Under the pieces are notes generated by a model. That model ran no database searches and was not told the DNA's origin. It saw only the letters and a program-made list of their open reading frames with translations. Below, piece after piece: positions 6,815 to 6,988 of a stretch of DNA of 6,988 nt. Position 1 is the first letter of the stretch. Every line of letters begins with the position of its first letter. The position numbers were made by a program, and so were the translations under genes. The stretch comes from Prolixibacteraceae bacterium. GTDB lineage: Bacteria > Bacteroidota > Bacteroidia > Bacteroidales > Prolixibacteraceae. The stretch covers positions 1 through 6,988 of the forward strand of contig JAQIDF010000271.1 of the NCBI GenBank assembly GCA_027858145.1, in the 5' to 3' direction.

Positions 6815-6988
6815 AGACTGGATCACTATAATTGGGGTGGACACATAATAATCTTATCCATTCGTTATGATTTTCAAAAGTGGTTCATAGCTTACCCGAT
6901 TGTTTCAAGGGAACTCACCCCCCAATACATAGGGGTAATCATATGTGGTATTCAGCTAGCTGATCATGCTAGTTTCATCCATAACACT
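6815..6988 (+). other. Unassigned right end: stop-free frame without a start codon
   Basis: The 174 bases after the GGEGS stop hold no gene I can support. The frame directly following that TAA stays open for all 58 codons to the window edge and encodes a plausible mixed sequence (DHYNWGGHIIILSIRYDF early on). It has no ATG, GTG or TTG in frame. The other two + frames and all three - frames hit stops early. It could be a decayed gene or the body of a gene with an unusual start, but it may be chance. The stretch also holds inverted repeats (attggggtg at 6831-6839 against caccccccaat at 6916-6926). No tRNA and no clear insertion-sequence end was recognised. Confidence 0.3.
6954..6974. repeat. 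Short inverted repeat (hairpin)
   Basis: Arms 6954-6960 and 6968-6974 pair over 7 bp (one G-U) around the loop TGATCAT, which itself contains the palindrome TGATCA. There is no T-tract after it, so it is not a standard terminator. It could be an operator-like site or a structural RNA element. Confidence 0.4.

Noticed and set aside
6831..6850. Possible insertion-sequence end (ggggtggacac resembles some IS terminal sequences)
   Set aside because: No transposase, target-site duplication or exact matching opposite end is visible in the window. The likeness is too short to call.

Overview
The window reads as ordinary chromosome from a Bacteroidetes bacterium, probably of the Bacteroidales/Marinilabiliales type. 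The evidence is moderately AT-rich DNA, little sign of Shine-Dalgarno sequences before the starts, promoter elements of the Bacteroidetes form TAnnTTTG (exact matches at 1179 and 4615), and several proteins typical of that phylum: a lipoprotein with an OmpA-like domain and TPRs, a Flavobacteria-type deoxynucleoside kinase, and a small GGEGS membrane protein. All supported genes lie on the + strand.

Layout: the 3' half of pnp (polynucleotide phosphorylase; its 5' end is outside the window) runs to 1080 and is closed by an intrinsic terminator at 1111-1139. A separate promoter then probably drives a 159-residue, two-helix membrane protein of unknown function (1223-1702). After 81 bases comes a lipoprotein prolyl oligopeptidase with a complete catalytic triad (1784-3886). 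It is followed after 15 bases by a deoxynucleoside kinase (3902-4531), so these two are probably co-transcribed. A 136-base gap with a perfect -7 element leads to a 583-residue lipoprotein (4668-6419), ended by a strong terminator at 6443-6473. A 97-residue tail-anchored membrane protein (6521-6814) follows. The last 174 bases hold no recognisable gene, but they are free of stops in the frame of the preceding gene and contain inverted repeats.

Functionally this is a mix of housekeeping and envelope genes: RNA turnover, periplasmic peptide breakdown, deoxynucleoside salvage, and an outer-membrane lipoprotein probably linked to peptidoglycan or protein assembly. Nothing shows that they form one pathway. 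I see no CRISPR array, phage, defence system, tRNA or clear insertion sequence. The least understood items are the glycine-zipper membrane protein, the OmpA/TPR lipoprotein, the GGEGS small protein and the unexplained right end.
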